Shown here: positions 28,608-37,558 of the stretch, piece after piece
Position numbering within the stretch: position 1 is the stretch's first letter
Layout: every line of letters begins with the position of its first letter
Source: Rhodoferax sp.
Lineage (GTDB): Bacteria; Pseudomonadota; Gammaproteobacteria; Burkholderiales; Burkholderiaceae_C
NCBI GenBank assembly: GCA_008015235.1
Contig: SSFF01000023.1
Location: forward strand, 1 to 40,798
Length of the DNA stretch: 40,798 nucleotides
Reading direction: 5' to 3'
Notes under the pieces: generated by a model
Databases searched by the model: none
What the model saw: the letters and a program-made list of their open reading frames with translations, nothing else
Told to the model about the DNA's origin: nothing
Program-made: the position numbers and the translations under genes

Positions 28608-29135
28608 ATGCACAGGAATTACGCTGTTCTGACTTTTGTGCTGGCCTGTTTTGCGTTTCCGGCAGCGGCGACTTCGGTGCAGGGGGATGGCTTCCTTGTG
28701 CAGACCTGGCAGGGGTCGAAGCATTCCGACAGCACACTGCGCGATCTGCAGGGCCGGACCTGGCGCCTGACCGATCTGCGTGGCAAGGCTGTGCTGCTCA
28801 ATTTCTGGGCCAGCTGGTGCGAACCTTGCCGTGCCGAGATGCCTTCGCTGCAGGCCTTACAGCAGGCGCACCCGCAGGGCCTGGTGGTGTTGGCCATCAA
28901 TTACCGCGAGGCAGTGCCGGCGGTGGAAACGTTTGTGCAGCGCCAGGGCTGGGCCTTGCCCATCGTGACCGACCCCGAGGGGGCCCTGGCCAAGCGCTGG
29001 GGTATTGGCATTTTCCCAAGCAGTGTGCTCATCGACGCCCAAGGGCGAGTGCAGGCTGTGGTGCGTGGCGAGGTGGACTGGCAGGCGCAACAAGGCGCTG
29101 CCTGGATGCAGCGCTGGCTCGGGACTGCGCGCTGA
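28608..29135 (+). CDS. TlpA-like exported thiol-disulfide oxidoreductase
   Basis: A 175-residue protein with an N-terminal signal peptide (VLTFVLACFAFPAAATS) and a redoxin/TlpA fold. The active site is NFWASWCEPCRAEM near residues 65-78, and the cis-proline segment is IGIFPSSVLID near 139-149. It should reduce disulfides in the periplasm, for example in cytochrome c or copper-protein maturation; no such genes are adjacent. It converges with a second thioredoxin-like gene (15-bp gap). Confidence 0.88.
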   Translation: MHRNYAVLTFVLACFAFPAAATSVQGDGFLVQTWQGSKHSDSTLRDLQGRTWRLTDLRGKAVLLNFWASWCEPCRAEMPSLQALQQAHPQGLVVLAINYREAVPAVETFVQRQGWALPIVTDPEGALAKRWGIGIFPSSVLIDAQGRVQAVVRGEVDWQAQQGAAWMQRWLGTAR

Positions 29136-29150
29136 ATATCCTCTAAAAAA

Positions 29151-29540
29151 TCAGGCGCGGGCCTGGAGCCGTTGCAGCAGGGTTTGCACGTCGGTATCGG
29201 TCACTGTGCCGCGGTTTTCCGGTGCCAACTGGGCTTGCACCATGCGCTTCAAGGTGTCGGCGTGCGGCATCACCGTGCCGAAGAAGCGCACGTCTGAGCC
29301 CATGCCGATGAGCAGGGTGGGGAAGTTCTCCACTTCGATCGGGTCGACCAGGTCGGCCTCGTCCTCTATGTCTACCCAGACAAAACGTACCTGCGGTATC
29401 TCGGCTGCCAAGGCATCGAACACTGTGCGGTAGCTGCCACAGGTCAGGCACCACTGGGCGCACAGGCAGGCCACCAGGGCAGGGGTTTCGGGGGCGGTGT
29501 CGGGCATGGGGCGGGCTATATGCTTTGGCGTGCTATCCAT
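29151..29540 (-). CDS. Thioredoxin-fold protein with CLTC active site
   Basis: A 129-residue cytoplasmic thioredoxin-like protein. The active site reads AQWCLTCGSYR near residues 29-39, an unusual C-L-T-C pair, and the cis-proline region is ENFPTLLIGMG near 71-81. There is no signal peptide. The ATG at 29540 was chosen; an in-frame TTG at 29558 and ATG at 29507 are alternatives, none with a convincing ribosome site. Divergent from fpr with an 83-bp gap. It probably acts in disulfide exchange, target unknown. Confidence 0.8.
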   Translation of the reverse strand: MDSTPKHIARPMPDTAPETPALVACLCAQWCLTCGSYRTVFDALAAEIPQVRFVWVDIEDEADLVDPIEVENFPTLLIGMGSDVRFFGTVMPHADTLKRMVQAQLAPENRGTVTDTDVQTLLQRLQARA

Positions 29541-29623
29541 ATGTGACAGATGTCTCAAAGAAAGCTGCGCCGGGGTTTTACACTATGGGGTTTTCCCTCA
29601 CGCCAATTATTGCAGGGCTTCCC

Positions 29624-30397
29624 ATGAGTGCATTCCTCGAAGAAACGGTTACCGAAGTTCACCACTGGACCGATCGCCTGTTCAGTTTCAAAACCACGCG
29701 CGACCCGGCGCTGCGTTTTTCCAACGGACATTTCACCATGATCGGCCTGCGCGTGGACGGCAAGCCCTTGCTGCGCGCCTACAGCATCGTGAGCGCCAAT
29801 TACGAGGACCATCTGGAGTTCCTGAGCATCAAGGTGCAGGACGGCCCGCTGACTTCGCGCCTGCAGCACATCCAGGTGGGGGACAAGATCATCGTCGGCA
29901 AGAAGCCCACCGGTACCCTGCTGATCGACTACCTGCTGCCCGGCAAGAACCTGTACCTCATTGGCACCGGCACGGGTCTGGCGCCGTTCATGTGCCTGAT
30001 CCGGGATCCGGCCACTTACGAAAAGTTCGAGAAGGTCATCCTGTTCCACGGTGTGCGCGAGGTCAAGGAACTGGCCTATGCCGAATACATCACCATGGAC
30101 CTGCCCAACCACGAATACCTGGGAGATTTCGTCAAGGAACAGCTGCTGTACTACCCCAGTGTGACGCGCGAGCCCTTCAAAAACCGTGGCCGTGCCACCG
30201 ACCTGATGGCCAGTGGCAAGCTCGAAGCTGACCTCGGCCTGTCCAAGCTCGATCCGGCGCACGACCGCATCATGATCTGCGGCAGCCCGGCCTTGAACAA
30301 GGACATGCGTGAGCTGCTCAATGCCCGTGGCTTCCAGGAGGGCACCACCACAACGCCCGGTGATTACGTGGTCGAACGCGCGTTCGTGGAGCAATAA
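29624..30397 (+). CDS. fpr: Ferredoxin--NADP(+) reductase
   Basis: A 257-residue flavoprotein of the bacterial Fpr type, moving electrons between NADPH and ferredoxin/flavodoxin. The FAD-binding motif RAYSIVSANYED lies near residues 51-62, the phosphate-binding GTGTGLAPF near 115-123, and ICGSPALNKDM near 222-232; the C-terminus ends VERAFVEQ, as is common for the subclass-I family. The ATG at 29624 (MSAFLEETV) gives the family length; the frame is open from 29525. The next gene, a PfkB kinase, begins 2 bp later, so the two are probably co-transcribed. Confidence 0.95.
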   Translation: MSAFLEETVTEVHHWTDRLFSFKTTRDPALRFSNGHFTMIGLRVDGKPLLRAYSIVSANYEDHLEFLSIKVQDGPLTSRLQHIQVGDKIIVGKKPTGTLLIDYLLPGKNLYLIGTGTGLAPFMCLIRDPATYEKFEKVILFHGVREVKELAYAEYITMDLPNHEYLGDFVKEQLLYYPSVTREPFKNRGRATDLMASGKLEADLGLSKLDPAHDRIMICGSPALNKDMRELLNARGFQEGTTTTPGDYVVERAFVEQ

Positions 30398-30399
30398 GC

Positions 30400-31422
30400 A
30401 TGGCAAGCATTGACCTCTACGCCATCGGCAACGCATTGGTGGACTCGGAATACGAAGTCTCCGACGAACTGCTGCAGTCCCTGGGTGTGGAAAAGCGTCA
30501 CATGACGCTGATCGATGCCGAGCGCCGTTCCTATCTGGAACACGGCGTGCAGGGCAAGCATTCGCGCCACACGGGTGGCGGTTCGGCCGGCAACACGGTG
30601 GTGGCTTTGTCTCAGCTCGGTGGCAAGGCCTTCTACGCCTGCCGTGTGGCCGACGACTCCCTGGGCCGCTTCTACCGCGATGACCTGGCCGCCAATGGCG
30701 TGCAGAGCAATCTGGTGGACGGCCTGGCCAGCAGTGGCCAAACCGGTACCTGCATGGTCATGGTCACGCCCGACGCCGAGCGCAGCATGAGCACCTTTTT
30801 GGGTGCTACCAGCGAACTGGAAGACAGCGCGTTGCGCGAAGACGCCATCCGCAACGCCAAGGTCTACTACATGGAAGGCTACCTGGCGGCCCAAACCGGT
30901 GGCTTGGCTGCTGCGCTCAAGGGCCGCGCCATTGCCCGCGCCGCTGGCGTCAAGCTGGCGACCACCTTGTCCGACATGAGCATGATCAACTTCTGCCGTG
31001 CCGGGCTCGAAGCCATGGTCGGCGGCGCAGACGCGGGCAAGCTCGATTTCCTGTTCTGCAATGAAGAAGAAGCCCAGGTCTGGTGTGGTGTGCAAGACAT
31101 TGACGCCGTGTGCGAACGCCTGAGCGCCCTGGCCACCACCGTGTGCCTGACCCGCAGCGCCAAGGGTTGCATCGTCATCGAAGGCGCCCAGCGCACCACG
31201 GTCGAAGCCGCCAAGGTCAAGGCCATCGACACCAATGGTGCCGGTGACATGTTTGCCGGCGCCTTCCTGTTTGCCGTCACCCAAGGCTACAGCCACGCCC
31301 AGGCCGCGCGCCTGGCCAATGACTGTGCCGGTCGCGTGGTGGCCCAGTACGGAAACCGGCTGCAGCCGGAAGAGCTGCAGCAACTGCGCAAGGACTTTGA
31401 GGCGGCGAACGCCAAGGGCTGA
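30400..31422 (+). CDS. PfkB-family kinase, adenosine kinase-like
   Basis: A 340-residue sugar/nucleoside kinase of the ribokinase (PfkB) family. It has GNALVDSEYEV at the N-terminus, the glycine-rich TGGGSAGNTV near residues 58-67 and the ATP-site/catalytic-base motif TNGAGDMFAGAFL near 279-291. Length and the GGGSAGNT form resemble adenosine-kinase-like proteins, so purine-nucleoside phosphorylation is likely, but sugar substrates cannot be excluded. It begins 2 bp after fpr and is followed by a near-perfect terminator. Confidence 0.85.
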   Translation: MASIDLYAIGNALVDSEYEVSDELLQSLGVEKRHMTLIDAERRSYLEHGVQGKHSRHTGGGSAGNTVVALSQLGGKAFYACRVADDSLGRFYRDDLAANGVQSNLVDGLASSGQTGTCMVMVTPDAERSMSTFLGATSELEDSALREDAIRNAKVYYMEGYLAAQTGGLAAALKGRAIARAAGVKLATTLSDMSMINFCRAGLEAMVGGADAGKLDFLFCNEEEAQVWCGVQDIDAVCERLSALATTVCLTRSAKGCIVIEGAQRTTVEAAKVKAIDTNGAGDMFAGAFLFAVTQGYSHAQAARLANDCAGRVVAQYGNRLQPEELQQLRKDFEAANAKG

Positions 31423-31438
31423 AGTCGTTTCATCATTG

Positions 31439-31478
31439 AAAACAGCCTGCATCCTGTCAGAGGGTTGCAGGCTGTTTT
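31439..31478. terminator. Bidirectional intrinsic terminator between kinase and helicase genes
   Basis: A perfect 13-bp inverted repeat AAAACAGCCTGCA (31439-31451) / TGCAGGCTGTTTT (31466-31478). Each strand has a T-run after the stem, so it ends both convergent genes. Confidence 0.92.
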
Positions 31479-31482
31479 GCTT

Positions 31483-33657
31483 TCAGCGCAGGTAGGTGGT
31501 TTCGCGCTTGTCCAGCTGGTACGGCGGCAGCCCCGCCAGCATGCGCCGCCCATACGCCGTTTGCGTGAGCCGCTTGTCGTAGCAGATGACCTGGGCCTGG
31601 TCGTCTTCGGTGCGGATGGCGCGGCCGGTCCATTGCAGCAGCTTGATGCCGGTGGCGGGAATCACCAGGGCGTTGAACGGGTCCACGCCGGTGCTGCGCA
31701 ACCACTCGGCGCGGGCTTCGTCCACGGGCTCGGTGGGCGGGGCGAAGGGCAGCTTGGCGATGAACACGGTTTCGCACAGCATGCCGGGCAGGTCCAGCCC
31801 TTCGCCGAAAGACTGCAGTCCGAACAGTACCGAAGGATTACCGGCTTCCACCCGCGCGGTGTGCGCGGCCAGCAGCTTGGTGCGCGACTGGCTGCCCTGC
31901 ACCAGTACGCGGTCCATCAGCTGCGGGGGCAGGGCGTCGGTGGCGGCACGCATCTGTGCTTTGGAGGTGAACAGCACCAGTGCGCCGCGTTTCACAGCGG
32001 TAATGTCCTTGAGCAACAGGGCCACCATCTCGGCTGTGTAGGCGTTGGCGTCCTTGGGTTCGGCTTTGGTATGAACCACGGTGAGCTGCCCTTGGGCGGC
32101 GTAGTCGAAGGGGCTGGCCACCTCGCGCGCTTGCACATGCGGGGCACCAAAAAGCCCGGCTTCGCGCAGGAAGTAGTCGAAGCTACCGCAGCTGGTGAGC
32201 GAGGCACTGGTCACCACCGCCGCGCGCACCTTGCTCCACAGGAACTGGCGCAGCAGGTCGCCGGGCACGATGGGGCAGGCGTGCGCCGTCATGGTCAGGT
32301 AACCACCGCCGCTGCTGGCCTGCAGCCACTTGGCCAATGGTTGCTCACCGTGTTCCAGCAGCAGCGTGGCCGTGGACACCAGGCTGCCCAGCTTGGGCGC
32401 TAGGCCCCCGAGGCGCGCGTACATCTGCGAGGCCAGCACGGCCAGGCTGGGGTCTTCCTTGGCCAGGGCCTTCACGTTGGTGCCGAGCGTTTCAAGGGCC
32501 TTGGACAGGCCCGTGGCCTGGGCCAGGATCTGGCCGACGGGTTCCTTCAGCGCTTCGGGCAGCACACCGTTTGCAAAGCGCAAGGTACCGTCGATGCCTT
32601 CGCCGCTGGCTTCGCGCCCGGTCTGGTCCCACACCAGTTCCATGGCCATGCGTGCCACCTGCGTGAGCACGCCCTTGAGCTGGGTGGTGACGGTGTTCAC
32701 GTCGTCGCCCAGGTGCAGGTGCATGCGGGTGGCCACCTCCTGCATGGTTTTGGGCAGCTTGTCGAGCCAGCGCAGGTTGCTCAGGTCCATGCTGCTGGAG
32801 AACTGGTCCAAGGCGACAGCCGGCAGATGGTGGCCTTCGTCGAACACGATGAGGCAGTTGTCCAGCTCGGGCAGGGTCTTCATGCCCAGGCTGGCGAGCA
32901 CCAGGTCGTGGTTGGCGACGATGACATTGGCCTCGGCCAGTTTGGTGCGGGCGTTGTAGTAGCTGCAGTCCCGGAAGCGCGGGCAGTGGCGCACGGTGCA
33001 GCTGTGGCGCTCGGCAGCCACGGTGGCCCAGTCGCTGGGGTCGGGCGGCAGGGCCAGGTTGTCGCGGTCGCCGTCCCAGGCATTGGCGGCCAGCAGGCCA
33101 GCCAGGGTGTCGTAGAGCTTGAAGCGGCGCTCCAGCGGGTCTTCCTGCCCGGCAAAGGATTTGGGTTTGACCATGGCAGGGGCGTCGTCAAACAGTTCCT
33201 CGATGGCGCTGCCGTTGCCGGCCAGGCGCTCCAGCTTGATCTTGCAGACAAAGCGGCCACGCCCCTTGGCCAGGGCGTAGGAAAAGGGCAGCGGCATGGC
33301 GCGCGACAGGGCGGGCAGGTCCTTCTGCATCAGTTGCTCCTGCAGCGCCACCGTGGCGGTGGAGATGATGACGCGGGTCTTGCGCAACAGCGCCAGGGTG
33401 ATGGCGGTGCTGGCGTAGGCGGCCGACTTGCCCACGCCCGTACCGGCCTGGATGACGGCGATGGATTTCAGCGGGTTCGGGTGTTCGCCCAAGTCGCCGC
33501 TGGCCAGCGTGCTGGCCACCAATTCGGCCATTTCGTGCTGGCCCAGGCGCGGGCGAAATCCCGCTGTCGTGGCCACGACCTGCTCAAAGGCCTGCAAGGC
33601 CTGGGCAGTAAGGTCGTCCACGGTGTAGGTGCTGGGCGGCGGCGGGGCTTCGGTCAC
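31483..33657 (-). CDS. dinG: DinG-like ATP-dependent DNA helicase (XPD/Rad3 family)
   Basis: A 724-residue superfamily-2 5'-3' helicase. Walker A is AGTGVGKSAAY near residue 71; four cysteines of an iron-sulfur domain are visible (FVCKIKL, then SCTVRHCPRFRDC); the DEGH Walker B box is FDEGHHLPAV; motif VI region is QWTGRAIRTEDD near the C-terminus. The start is a GTG at 33657 with no strong ribosome site; the next in-frame methionine lies beyond residue 40. DinG unwinds R-loops and forked DNA and helps replication past transcription. The gene stands alone and converges on the kinase gene across a strong terminator. Confidence 0.9.
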   Translation of the reverse strand: MTEAPPPPSTYTVDDLTAQALQAFEQVVATTAGFRPRLGQHEMAELVASTLASGDLGEHPNPLKSIAVIQAGTGVGKSAAYASTAITLALLRKTRVIISTATVALQEQLMQKDLPALSRAMPLPFSYALAKGRGRFVCKIKLERLAGNGSAIEELFDDAPAMVKPKSFAGQEDPLERRFKLYDTLAGLLAANAWDGDRDNLALPPDPSDWATVAAERHSCTVRHCPRFRDCSYYNARTKLAEANVIVANHDLVLASLGMKTLPELDNCLIVFDEGHHLPAVALDQFSSSMDLSNLRWLDKLPKTMQEVATRMHLHLGDDVNTVTTQLKGVLTQVARMAMELVWDQTGREASGEGIDGTLRFANGVLPEALKEPVGQILAQATGLSKALETLGTNVKALAKEDPSLAVLASQMYARLGGLAPKLGSLVSTATLLLEHGEQPLAKWLQASSGGGYLTMTAHACPIVPGDLLRQFLWSKVRAAVVTSASLTSCGSFDYFLREAGLFGAPHVQAREVASPFDYAAQGQLTVVHTKAEPKDANAYTAEMVALLLKDITAVKRGALVLFTSKAQMRAATDALPPQLMDRVLVQGSQSRTKLLAAHTARVEAGNPSVLFGLQSFGEGLDLPGMLCETVFIAKLPFAPPTEPVDEARAEWLRSTGVDPFNALVIPATGIKLLQWTGRAIRTEDDQAQVICYDKRLTQTAYGRRMLAGLPPYQLDKRETTYLR

Positions 33658-33669
33658 GGCGCTTTTGGG

Positions 33670-33729
33670 GCAAAAATCAGGGATTGGCCCGCATGTATAT
33701 TGCGCAGTTAGCTATAAATAACATAGCAA
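33670..33729 (-). repeat. Interspersed ~60-bp repeat, copy 4
   Basis: On the minus strand it reads TTGCTATGTTATTTATAGCT, then CTGCGCA and CATGCGGGCCA, matching the first two thirds of the other copies; the last third is more diverged. It lies immediately upstream of the dinG start. Confidence 0.6.
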
Positions 33730-33849
33730 TTGCGTATTAAGGTGGTGCATCGCGGGAAAAAGGGTGCATGGGCAAGGATAATCGCTGTCCACGCCATTCG
33801 GGGCACCTGTGCTGCACCGTACGCGTTTTTTCATACCCGGAGATCCTTT

Positions 33850-34989
33850 ATGACCACCGTTTTCGACCGCCACGGCGCTGTCGCGCGCCGCGCTTTCCTG
33901 CAAACTTCTGCTGCCGCGCTGTCGGCCAGCGCCTTGCCTTTGACCGCTTTGGCCCAGACCGCAGCACCTGCACAGCGCAGCTTCACCCCCACGCCCGGCA
34001 CCTGGCGCACCTTTGAGGTGAGCACCCGCGTGGAAATCGCCAAGCCCCAGGGCGCCACCAAGGTCTGGCTGCCCATTCCCAGCATCAACAGCGACTGGCA
34101 GCGTTCGCTGGAAAGCAGCTACAGCAGCAATGGCCAGGCGCGACTGGCCGTAGATGGCAAGTATGGCGCCCGCATGCTGATGGTGGAGTTTGCAGCTTCA
34201 GAGGCCAAGCCCTTTGTCGAACTGACCAGCCGCATCCAGACCCAGAATCGGGCCCAGAGCCTGGACGGCAAAGGCACGGTAGCGGCGGCGGATGCGTCCG
34301 ACCTGCAGTTCTGGCGCCGCGCCACGCAGTTGCTGCCCACCGACGGCATCGTGCGCGAAACTGCGCTGGAAGCCACCAAGGGAGCCAAAACCGATGTCGA
34401 GAAGGCCCGTGCAATTTTCAACTGGGTAGTGGCCAATACCTACCGCGAACCCAAGGTGCGCGGCTGCGGCGAAGGCGACATCAAGACCATGCTGGAAACC
34501 CACAACCTGGGCGGCAAGTGCGCCGACCTGAACGCCTTGTTCGTCGGCCTGTGCCGCGCCGTGGGTCTGCCCGCGCGCGACGTGTACGGCATCCGCCTGG
34601 CGCCCAGCGCTTTCGGCTACAAGGAGTTGAGCGGCAACCCGGCCAGCCTCAAGGGGGCCCAGCACTGCCGTGCCGAGGTCTACCTGAGCGGCTTCGGCTG
34701 GGTGGCCATGGACCCGGCCGATGTCGCCAAGGTCATGCGCCTGGAAACGGCGGAATGGATCAAATCCACCGCGCACCCCGTGGTGGCCCCGGTGAACAAG
34801 GCCCTCATGGGCGGCTGGGAAGGCAATTGGATGGCCTACAACAATGCCCACGATGTGACGCTGCCTGGCAGCACCGGCGGCAAGCTGGGCTTTTTCATGT
34901 ACCCCGTGGCCGAAACTGCCGCCGGGCGCCTGGACTCCTACGCGCCGGACGACTTCAAGTACCAGATCACTTCGCGCGAAGTGGCATAA
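33850..34989 (+). CDS. Tat-exported transglutaminase-like protein
   Basis: A 379-residue protein with a twin-arginine signal (ARRAFLQTSAAALSASALPL, cleavage near AQTAA) and a transglutaminase-like core. The catalytic cysteine is in GGKCADLNALFVGLCRAVG near residue 222, the histidine in GAQHCRAEVYLSGFGWVAMD near 276, and the aspartate in MDPAD. Bacterial members act as proteases or in cell-wall or peptide modification; the substrate is unknown. The ATG at 33850 starts just before the Tat motif; the frame from 33730 adds 40 unrelated residues. It converges on slyX with a shared hairpin. Confidence 0.85.
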   Translation: MTTVFDRHGAVARRAFLQTSAAALSASALPLTALAQTAAPAQRSFTPTPGTWRTFEVSTRVEIAKPQGATKVWLPIPSINSDWQRSLESSYSSNGQARLAVDGKYGARMLMVEFAASEAKPFVELTSRIQTQNRAQSLDGKGTVAAADASDLQFWRRATQLLPTDGIVRETALEATKGAKTDVEKARAIFNWVVANTYREPKVRGCGEGDIKTMLETHNLGGKCADLNALFVGLCRAVGLPARDVYGIRLAPSAFGYKELSGNPASLKGAQHCRAEVYLSGFGWVAMDPADVAKVMRLETAEWIKSTAHPVVAPVNKALMGGWEGNWMAYNNAHDVTLPGSTGGKLGFFMYPVAETAAGRLDSYAPDDFKYQITSREVA

Positions 34990-34999
34990 AGGCAGCAAA

Positions 35000-35024
35000 C
35001 CGCCCCGTTTCAGTAATGGGGCGG
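35000..35024. terminator. Hairpin between transglutaminase-like gene and slyX
   Basis: CCGCCCC (35000-35006) pairs with GGGGCGG (35018-35024). It overlaps the last codons of slyX and lies about 11 bp after the stop of the transglutaminase-like gene. There is no strong T-run, so efficiency is uncertain. Confidence 0.5.
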
Positions 35025-35228
35025 CAAATCATCCCGCAGGGAGCGCTGACCGGGCTGGGTTTCCGAAGTGCCGGCTTCACGCAGGCGGCGCAGCTCGGCA
35101 ATCAGGGCGTCAATTTGCTGCTGCTGGCGGATGACCACCGCGTCCAGCTGTTCCAACTGGTGCTCGGTAAAGCTGACCTTGATCTCCAGTTCAGTGAGCC
35201 GAGTTTGCGTTGTGTCAGAAGTTTCCAT
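35010..35228 (-). CDS. slyX: SlyX family protein
   Basis: A 72-residue protein that is almost entirely a predicted coiled coil (LTELEIKVSFTEHQLEQLDA and on to about residue 50), ending in the family's conserved C-terminus DLPPHY. Function is not established. The ATG at 35228 was chosen because homology begins at once; the frame is open to 35369. Divergent from the small 80-residue gene across 58 bp. Confidence 0.9.
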   Translation of the reverse strand: METSDTTQTRLTELEIKVSFTEHQLEQLDAVVIRQQQQIDALIAELRRLREAGTSETQPGQRSLRDDLPPHY

Positions 35229-35286
35229 CGGTTTGGTCGTATGCTGGGCAGGTTTCCACAATACGCCAGACTGTAAGGGCAAAAGT

Positions 35287-35529
35287 ATGACGCTCGACCC
35301 AAGTACCGCCGAACGGCGCTCCAACAGCGAACTTCGACAGCGTTTTGTCGTGGTTTTTGAAGTCCTCAAACCCTATTTTGACAGCGAAAACCAGTGGGCT
35401 GGGCATTCGCACGAACACCTGGCTTACCGCACGGTCAAGGAGCACTTTCCCGAACTGTCAGCGCAAGACTGCTTCATTGCCGTTGCCACCGCCAAGCGCA
35501 TGCTGGCCAGCGGCACTATGCCGGTGTAA
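35287..35529 (+). CDS. Small conserved-looking protein of unknown function
   Basis: An 80-residue soluble protein I do not recognise. It begins MTLDPSTAERRSN and has a compact, amphipathic middle (RFVVVFEVLKPYFDSE) followed by HSHEHLAYRTVKEHFPEL and a hydrophobic helix with one cysteine. The ATG at 35287 sits 58 bp from the divergent slyX start. Codon use fits the surrounding genome, so it is probably real. It is followed by a hairpin. Confidence 0.65.
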   Translation: MTLDPSTAERRSNSELRQRFVVVFEVLKPYFDSENQWAGHSHEHLAYRTVKEHFPELSAQDCFIAVATAKRMLASGTMPV

Positions 35530-35538
35530 GGGCGCGTA

Positions 35539-35559
35539 CCCGGGCACACAGCGCCCGGG
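35539..35559 (+). terminator. Hairpin after the 80-residue gene
   Basis: A perfect 7-bp stem CCCGGGC-N7-GCCCGGG with a T-rich stretch starting about nine bases later. It may terminate the upstream gene or structure the leader of the phosphotransferase gene. Confidence 0.5.
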
Positions 35560-35593
35560 ACGGAGCATTTTGTCTTTCCCAGAGGAGGTTCAC

Positions 35594-37147
35594 GTGTTTC
35601 AGTCAGCCGAAATCGGTCACCGTATCGACAAGAAAACATTCAACGCTGCGGTGCCCGTGTTGCGCTCGGCGCTGCTGCAGGCCCAGGTCCAGTTGCTCGA
35701 AGGCAAGAAAATTCCCGTGGTCGTGCTCATCAGCGGCCAGGACGGTGCGGGCAAGGGCGAAACCATCAATGTGCTCTACGAGTGGATGGACCCGCGCTTC
35801 CTGCAGACACTGGCTTTTTCCGAGCCCACCGATGAGGAGCGCGAGCGCCCGGTCATGTGGCGCTACTGGCGCAGCCTGCCACCCAAGGGGCGTGTCGGCA
35901 TTTTTGCCGGCTCCTGGTATTCGGACCCGATCCGCCGCCGCATCGAGGGCGAAATCAGCCAGAAGGAGCTCGACGCCACGTCCGAGCAGATCAACCGTTT
36001 CGAGGCCATGCTGGTCAACGAGGGCGCGCTGGTACTGAAGTTCTGGTTCCACCTGACCAAAGAGGGCCAGGAAAAGCGCCTGCGCGAGTTGCAGAGCGAC
36101 CCGAAGACGGCCTGGCGTGTCACCCAATGGAACTGGGACCGGCTCAAGACCTACGACAAGCTCATGGACGTGTCCCAGCATTTGCTGCGCGTCACCAACA
36201 CCCCCTGGGCACCGTGGATAGTGGTCGAAGGCACCGACGACCGCTACCGCAGCCTCACCGTGGGCCAAACCCTGCTGGCCGCCATCCAGGCCAAGCTGAC
36301 CGCGGGTGACAACCAGGACAGCCCGGTGGCCCCCATGGTGCGGGTCGACCCCGACGGTCGCAATGTGCTGTCCGAACTGGACATGACACGCGCGCTGGAA
36401 GACAAGGTCTACCGCGCCGAGTTGGCGAAGTGGCAGGGTCGCCTGTCGGAGCTGGTGCGCGACCCGCGCTTCAAGGGTCGTTCGCTGGTCTGTGCCTTTG
36501 AGGGTGCCGATGCGGCGGGCAAGGGCGGTGCCATCCGGCGCATGGCCGCGGCCATGGACGCGCGCCAGTACCAGGTGATCCCGGTGGCTGCACCGACTGA
36601 GGAAGAGCGCGCCCAGCCGCACTTGTGGCGTTTCTGGCGCCACTTGCCGCGCAAGGGCCACATCGCCATCTTCGACCGCACCTGGTACGGGCGCGTGCTG
36701 GTGGAGCGGGTGGAGGGTTTTTGCTCGCAGGCCGACTGGCAGCGGGCTTATACCGAGATCAACGACTTCGAGCACGAGCTGATCGAGTCCGGCGTCATCG
36801 TGGTCAAGTTCTGGCTACAGATCACGCAGGAAGAGCAGCTGCGCCGTTTCAAGGAGCGCGAGCAGGTCGAGTTCAAGCGCTTCAAGATCACCCAGGAAGA
36901 CTGGCGCAACCGCGAAAAATGGGGCGCCTACCAGCAGGCCATCTGCGACATGGTGGAACGCACCAGCACCGGCAATGCGCCCTGGACGCTGGTGGAAGCC
37001 AACGACAAGAACTACGCCCGCGTGAAGATCCTGAAAACCGTGTGCGAGCGCTTGGAGGCCGAATTGAATGCGGGCAGCCCCAAGGCAAAAACCTCCGACA
37101 AAAAGCCGGAAGGCAAGAAGTCGGGTGGAAAGAAGTCCAAAAAGTAA
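35594..37147 (+). CDS. pap: Polyphosphate:AMP phosphotransferase (two-domain PPK2)
   Basis: A 517-residue PPK2 class-II enzyme that phosphorylates AMP to ADP with polyphosphate. Two homologous kinase domains each carry a Walker A: GQDGAGKGETIN near residue 54 and FEGADAAGKGGAIRR near 302. Each also shows the lid region (MWRYWRSLPPKGRVGIF and LWRFWRHLPRKGHIAIFDRT). The start is a GTG at 35594, decided by a very strong AGAGGAGG site eight bases upstream; no ATG is suitable. The C-terminal 25 residues are a lysine-rich tail (KKPEGKKSGGKKSKK), probably disordered and polyanion-binding. Confidence 0.93.
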   Translation: MFQSAEIGHRIDKKTFNAAVPVLRSALLQAQVQLLEGKKIPVVVLISGQDGAGKGETINVLYEWMDPRFLQTLAFSEPTDEERERPVMWRYWRSLPPKGRVGIFAGSWYSDPIRRRIEGEISQKELDATSEQINRFEAMLVNEGALVLKFWFHLTKEGQEKRLRELQSDPKTAWRVTQWNWDRLKTYDKLMDVSQHLLRVTNTPWAPWIVVEGTDDRYRSLTVGQTLLAAIQAKLTAGDNQDSPVAPMVRVDPDGRNVLSELDMTRALEDKVYRAELAKWQGRLSELVRDPRFKGRSLVCAFEGADAAGKGGAIRRMAAAMDARQYQVIPVAAPTEEERAQPHLWRFWRHLPRKGHIAIFDRTWYGRVLVERVEGFCSQADWQRAYTEINDFEHELIESGVIVVKFWLQITQEEQLRRFKEREQVEFKRFKITQEDWRNREKWGAYQQAICDMVERTSTGNAPWTLVEANDKNYARVKILKTVCERLEAELNAGSPKAKTSDKKPEGKKSGGKKSKK

Positions 37148-37160
37148 GCGCTACGCCGCC

Positions 37161-37487
37161 TCAGGCAGCGTCCAGCGCGGCGGCAATCTCGGCCGCCTGG
37201 GTGGGACGCACCAAGCGCCCGACCTCCTGGCCTTGCCGCAACAGCACCAGCGTGGGCCAGAGCTTTATGCGAAAGCTGCGGCCCAGTGCTTGACCAGGCC
37301 CGTCTTCGACTTTGAGGTGACGCCACTGCGCATGCGCTGACAGCGCCTGCTGCACCGCCGACTTAGCGGCGCGGCAGTGGCCGCACCAGCCGGTGCCGAA
37401 TTCGAGCAGGGTCAGTCCGGGCAGGGCGTCCACTTCGGCCCGTGTGGGCGCTTCGATTTCACTGAGGTAGGGGTGGTAGGCGCTCAT
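37161..37487 (-). CDS. Thioredoxin-like protein (WCGHC)
   Basis: A 108-residue thioredoxin-fold protein. The active site is [12 protein letters not shown] near residues 31-42 and the cis-proline segment [13 protein letters not shown] near 75-87. WCGHC is more reminiscent of protein-disulfide-isomerase-type sites than of WCGPC thioredoxin. There is no signal peptide, so it is cytoplasmic. The ATG at 37487 was chosen; the frame is open to 37652 through non-homologous sequence. Divergent from the LLM gene with a 71-bp gap and convergent with pap. Confidence 0.87.
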   Translation of the reverse strand: MSAYHPYLSEIEAPTRAEVDALPGLTLLEFGTGWCGHCRAAKSAVQQALSAHAQWRHLKVEDGPGQALGRSFRIKLWPTLVLLRQGQEVGRLVRPTQAAEIAAALDAA

Positions 37488-37558
37488 GGCCCGATTGTGT
37501 CCCGACCGCGATAGCCCTGTGGGGAGCCCAGAATGGGGCGCGATTCGATAATCTCCAC